18,177 bases of DNA, from contig NZ_CABTZR010000045.1 of assembly GCF_902489365.1 (NCBI RefSeq), positions 1-18,177 of the forward strand, read 5' to 3'. Source of the DNA: an uncultured Corynebacterium sp. GTDB taxonomy: Bacteria > Actinomycetota > Actinomycetes > Mycobacteriales > Mycobacteriaceae. Under the pieces are notes generated by a model. The model worked only from the letters and a program-made list of their open reading frames with translations. It was not told the origin of the DNA and did not search any database. Each line of letters begins with the position of its first letter. The stretch's first letter is position 1. Positions 15,798-18,177 of the stretch are shown here, in pieces. Both the position numbers and the translations under genes were made by a program.

Positions 15798-16589
15798 ATG
15801 GACCATACTCCCCTACAGCTTCCGCGGACGCAGTGTGGAATCAGTCTGAATGCCACACCCCGGCTTGCTCCGAAAGAACAGCGCGCCCACGATGCTCAGC
15901 CGAGTCCGCGAATAGACAATTCAGGTCTTCGCGCGGTTATCGAGGAGGCTGGGCCACTGCCTGGACGCCTGAAGATCAGCGACCTGTCAGTCTGGCTCAT
16001 CATAGGTCTAGTTGGTCTATTTATGTGCAAGATGACGATCTCTTTCTTCGCTGGTGATTTTGGTCCTCCGCGAACCAGCTTCTCTGACTTCGGCATATTT
16101 TCGCTAATCCCGATCATTTTTTGTTTGCTCAGCACGATGTTTCTCGCTGTGAGTCTGTGGAACATTCTCAAGGAGATCGGTAACGTTCGGCGTCTGCGCA
16201 CCGCGTGGCGCAACGGCTGGGTAGAATATCGTCCCGCCCTCATTGGTGAGTTGGTTTACCTACGCAGCAAAACCGAAGGACCCGAAGATCGCGAACGGAC
16301 CTATTTCTATTACTCCGCGCCGCTCATGATCCTTCAGCCAGACGGCACACTAGCGAGGGCCATGTCCGGTGAGTTTCGAGCTGCGAATCCGAGCTGGCTA
16401 AAGTCACGGGGCGCCGCAGTGGCGGAGGGGGCCCGGATCGCTACCGTGGATACTGCGAACAATAATGGATGGACCGTCGCTGCTTACCGCACCGACGGAA
16501 CGAGCTCAGAGGCGGAACTCTCCAATGGACTCACCGGCGGCCAAGTTGATGCCGTTCTCCAATTCGCCGAACAGCATTGGGTGCGCTAA
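15798..16589 (+). CDS. Membrane protein of a tandem three-member family, copy 1
   Basis: A 263-aa protein of unknown function. Residues 1-60 are soluble, with RLAPKEQRAHDAQPSPRID (22-40) and a short helix ending AGPLPG. Two transmembrane helices follow (about 64-84 and 99-122), then a cytoplasmic or external domain (130-263). The latter carries TAWRNGWVEYRPALIGELVY (135-154), YYSAPLMILQPDGT (171-184) and NNGWTVAAY (222-230). The next two genes share these landmarks at the same or similar positions, so they are paralogues. ATG 15798 is chosen because of the -10 box 7 nt upstream; the mRNA is probably leaderless. I cannot name the family. The repeated GW and Y residues suggest a beta-rich fold. 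Confidence 0.82.
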   Translation: MDHTPLQLPRTQCGISLNATPRLAPKEQRAHDAQPSPRIDNSGLRAVIEEAGPLPGRLKISDLSVWLIIGLVGLFMCKMTISFFAGDFGPPRTSFSDFGIFSLIPIIFCLLSTMFLAVSLWNILKEIGNVRRLRTAWRNGWVEYRPALIGELVYLRSKTEGPEDRERTYFYYSAPLMILQPDGTLARAMSGEFRAANPSWLKSRGAAVAEGARIATVDTANNNGWTVAAYRTDGTSSEAELSNGLTGGQVDAVLQFAEQHWVR

Positions 16590-16614
16590 GCCGCTGTTTG
16601 ATTGGTTGGCCCGC

Positions 16615-16654
16615 CGCCCAACACGGGTCCTACTCCCCATTGGGTGTTGAGGCG
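16615..16654 (+). other. Stem-loop between copies 1 and 2
   Basis: CGCCCAACAC (16615-16624) pairs with GTGTTGAGGCG (16644-16654) over 10 bp with one bulge and a 19-nt loop. No T-tract follows. It may weakly terminate copy 1 or stabilise its mRNA. Confidence 0.45.
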
Positions 16655-16679
16655 ACGAGAAAGGCGGCTCCAAGCCCTT

Positions 16680-16685
16680 TACACT
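16680..16685 (+). promoter_or_regulatory. -10 box (TACACT) for copy 2
   Basis: TACACT ends 7 nt before ATG 16693, with the same TACACTGTG context and spacing as copy 1. This suggests the promoter was duplicated together with the gene. Confidence 0.6.
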
Positions 16686-16692
16686 GTGATCC

Positions 16693-17475
16693 ATGACGCA
16701 GCCTTCTATTCAATTGCCTCGGTCACCGCTGAAATTTGATGCAGCCAGCGCCAGCTCCCTCGCGCCTAAGGAATTAAAGGAGCACGATCAGCAGCCGAAC
16801 CCCAACGTGGACCGCAGCGGTATTCGCGAAGCTATCAATAGTGTCGGGCGACCGATCGGCCAAACGAATCTCGGAACGATCATCGTTGGATTCATCCTCA
16901 TCTCCATGGGGGTCATGTCCCTCTTCTTCACAGTGATGCATGTGCTTTTCCTCTTTGTCCTCTTTCCGGGCGCAGACGGAACGATCGGCGGGATACCAAT
17001 AGCCAGCATTATCAACGGGCTTGCCGCAATGGTATTCATCTTTGTCGGAGTCATGCTCGTGCGGGGGCGCTGGGGAACGAGGACTAGGTTGCGGACCGCC
17101 TGGGCGAATGGGTGGATTGAGTGCCGCCCTGCGTTAATCGGGGAGCTCGTCTACAAGCGCCGCGTCGACTACGACGACAACACCGACTATTACTACACCG
17201 CCCCGATACTCATCTTGCAGCCAGACGGTTCATTGACAAAGGGCATGACAGCGGAGTTCATCGCCCCGAACCCGAACTGGCTGAAGCTTCGCGGCCGGCT
17301 GCTCGCCGACGGTCCCCTCGTCGCCACCGTTGATTTCAACCACAATAACGGCTGGAGTGTGGTCGGATACCGCGCCGATTCAGACTCTCCGCAAGTAGAA
17401 CTCCAGAATGGTCTGCGCAAGAAGAACATCGAAGCGGCGCTGTCTTTTGCTGAGCAAAACTGGGTAAAAGGCTAG
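16693..17475 (+). CDS. Membrane protein of a tandem three-member family, copy 2
   Basis: A 260-aa paralogue of copy 1. It has the same plan: a soluble N-terminus with SLAPKELKEHDQQPNPNVDR (22-41), two hydrophobic segments (about 61-92 and 102-123), and a C-terminal domain with TAWANGWIECRPALIGELVY (135-154), YYYTAPILILQPDGS (166-180), NPNWLK (193-198) and NNGWSVVGY (218-226). The key NGW..RPALIGELVY block is at exactly the same residue numbers as in copy 1, so the N-terminal halves are equal in length. The transmembrane part is the most divergent. No ribosome site is seen; TACACT 7 nt upstream indicates a leaderless mRNA. It is followed by copy 3 after 53 bases. Function unknown. Confidence 0.84.
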   Translation: MTQPSIQLPRSPLKFDAASASSLAPKELKEHDQQPNPNVDRSGIREAINSVGRPIGQTNLGTIIVGFILISMGVMSLFFTVMHVLFLFVLFPGADGTIGGIPIASIINGLAAMVFIFVGVMLVRGRWGTRTRLRTAWANGWIECRPALIGELVYKRRVDYDDNTDYYYTAPILILQPDGSLTKGMTAEFIAPNPNWLKLRGRLLADGPLVATVDFNHNNGWSVVGYRADSDSPQVELQNGLRKKNIEAALSFAEQNWVKG

Positions 17476-17528
17476 CACCCAGCGACTCGCCATCGTGACG
17501 CCCCCACCTTCATCAGGAGCCCACCACA

Positions 17529-18177
17529 TTGTCTCAGCAAGCGATAGCCCCGTTCGACTTTCCGGATCATGAATACTCCGAAAGACTCATTCCCCGTAGC
17601 TTAAGGGAAGTATCTTCGCCAAACCCTTCGCCCACAACAGCTGCCGTCGGTCGCGCCATTGCAGCGGCTGGGCCAATGCCGGGTGGATCCACATCTGGTT
17701 GGAAGAACCTGCGGACCACCCTCATCGTGGCGGTAGTGCTACTCGCTATCGCGATATCAGCCATTATCGGCGAAGATACGTTCATCAGCTCGGGGTGGCA
17801 GGGATTGGCCGTCGCAGTCTTTTTCCTCGTGCTCGTGGTCGCGGCAGGGAGACAGATCCGATCCATTCGCAGTTCGACGTGGGGCGCACGCCGGTTGGGC
17901 ACCGCCGCTGAAAATGGCTGGATTGAGTACTATCCCGCGCTGCTCAGCGAGATCTGGCAAACCGGTCGGCACGTGCCGCATGCTGATCCTACCGAGTACT
18001 ACTACAAAGCAAAGGTGCGCCTCTTCCTCCCTGACAGCACGGTTCAAGAAATCATCAGCGACGAGTTTGAATCCCACACGTCTCCCCGCGCCTTCCGCGA
18101 GCAAGGTATAGCCGTGGTGCGCTTCCAAAGCCAAGCTACCTTCGAGCACACCACGGGGTGGTACATCGCCGCTCACC
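17529..18177 (+). CDS. Membrane protein of a tandem three-member family, copy 3 (partial, TTG start)
   Basis: An open frame from TTG 17529 to the window edge gives 216 residues, 3' end missing. It shares the family plan: RLIPRSLREVSSPNPSP (19-35), GRAIAAAGPMPG (41-52), two transmembrane helices (about 61-80 and 88-107), NGWIEYYPALLSEIW (129-143), EYYYKAKVRLFLPDS (156-170) and TTGWYIAAH (208-216). These align with copies 1 and 2, though it is clearly more divergent and about 10 residues shorter before the block. The TTG start is supported by AGGAG (17515-17519) with 9-base spacing and by an in-frame stop at 17496. Unlike copies 1 and 2 it is therefore translated from a leadered mRNA, perhaps read through from copy 2. 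Confidence 0.8.
   Translation, partial: MSQQAIAPFDFPDHEYSERLIPRSLREVSSPNPSPTTAAVGRAIAAAGPMPGGSTSGWKNLRTTLIVAVVLLAIAISAIIGEDTFISSGWQGLAVAVFFLVLVVAAGRQIRSIRSSTWGARRLGTAAENGWIEYYPALLSEIWQTGRHVPHADPTEYYYKAKVRLFLPDSTVQEIISDEFESHTSPRAFREQGIAVVRFQSQATFEHTTGWYIAAH

Noticed and set aside
16575..16647. Repeated CATTGGGTG at the end of copy 1 and 60 bases later, possibly the remnant tail of another family copy
   Set aside because: Translation around the second occurrence shows no similarity to the family C-terminus beyond HWV, so it is probably coincidence.

Overview
The window reads as chromosomal core DNA of a Corynebacterium-type actinobacterium. The evidence is gene content and order: an NlpC/P60 (RipA-like) hydrolase, an Rv1476-like membrane protein, aconitase and its TetR repressor AcnR lie next to each other as in C. 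glutamicum and, with local changes, M. tuberculosis. A near-perfect AcnR operator sits in the acn promoter. DNA is moderately GC-rich, many genes look leaderless behind a TANNNT -10 box, and no insertion sequence, phage gene or CRISPR array was seen.

Layout. 1-2231: a possible tail of an upstream gene, quinone-type dihydroorotate dehydrogenase (pyrD), then on the minus strand a PEBP-family protein and a four-helix membrane protein. 2430-3950: tRNA-Leu(GAG), an 89-aa orphan, a DedA protein (minus) and a 345-bp spacer with an 18-bp tandem duplication. 3947-6943: a TVP38-type VTT-domain protein, a small HTH protein, a DUF3097 protein (minus) and a 255-aa orphan (plus). 6940-9989: ferrochelatase hemH and a 634-aa secreted NlpC/P60 hydrolase, both minus. 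9990-11400: a 1.4-kb gap with no convincing gene but several hairpins and a good GlxR/CRP-type site. 11401-15749: the Rv1476-like gene (minus) divergent from acn, then two stem-loops and acnR. 15798-18177: three consecutive related membrane-protein genes, the third cut by the window end.

How the parts relate. Genes repeatedly alternate strand. Three convergent pairs share a 4-nt CTAA/CTAG stop overlap, so there is no room for terminators between them. At least seven genes have a -10 hexamer ending 7-8 nt before the start codon, and these positions corrected several starts. Iron use links hemH (iron insertion, predicted 2Fe-2S enzyme) with acn (4Fe-4S enzyme). The NlpC/P60 and Rv1476-like genes form a cell-envelope pair on the same strand. 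The points I find most worth following are the tandem three-member membrane family, the acn leader with mutually exclusive pairings and an anti-SD-like CTCCTT, the isolated GlxR-type site in the long gap, and a Toprim-like signature in DUF3097.
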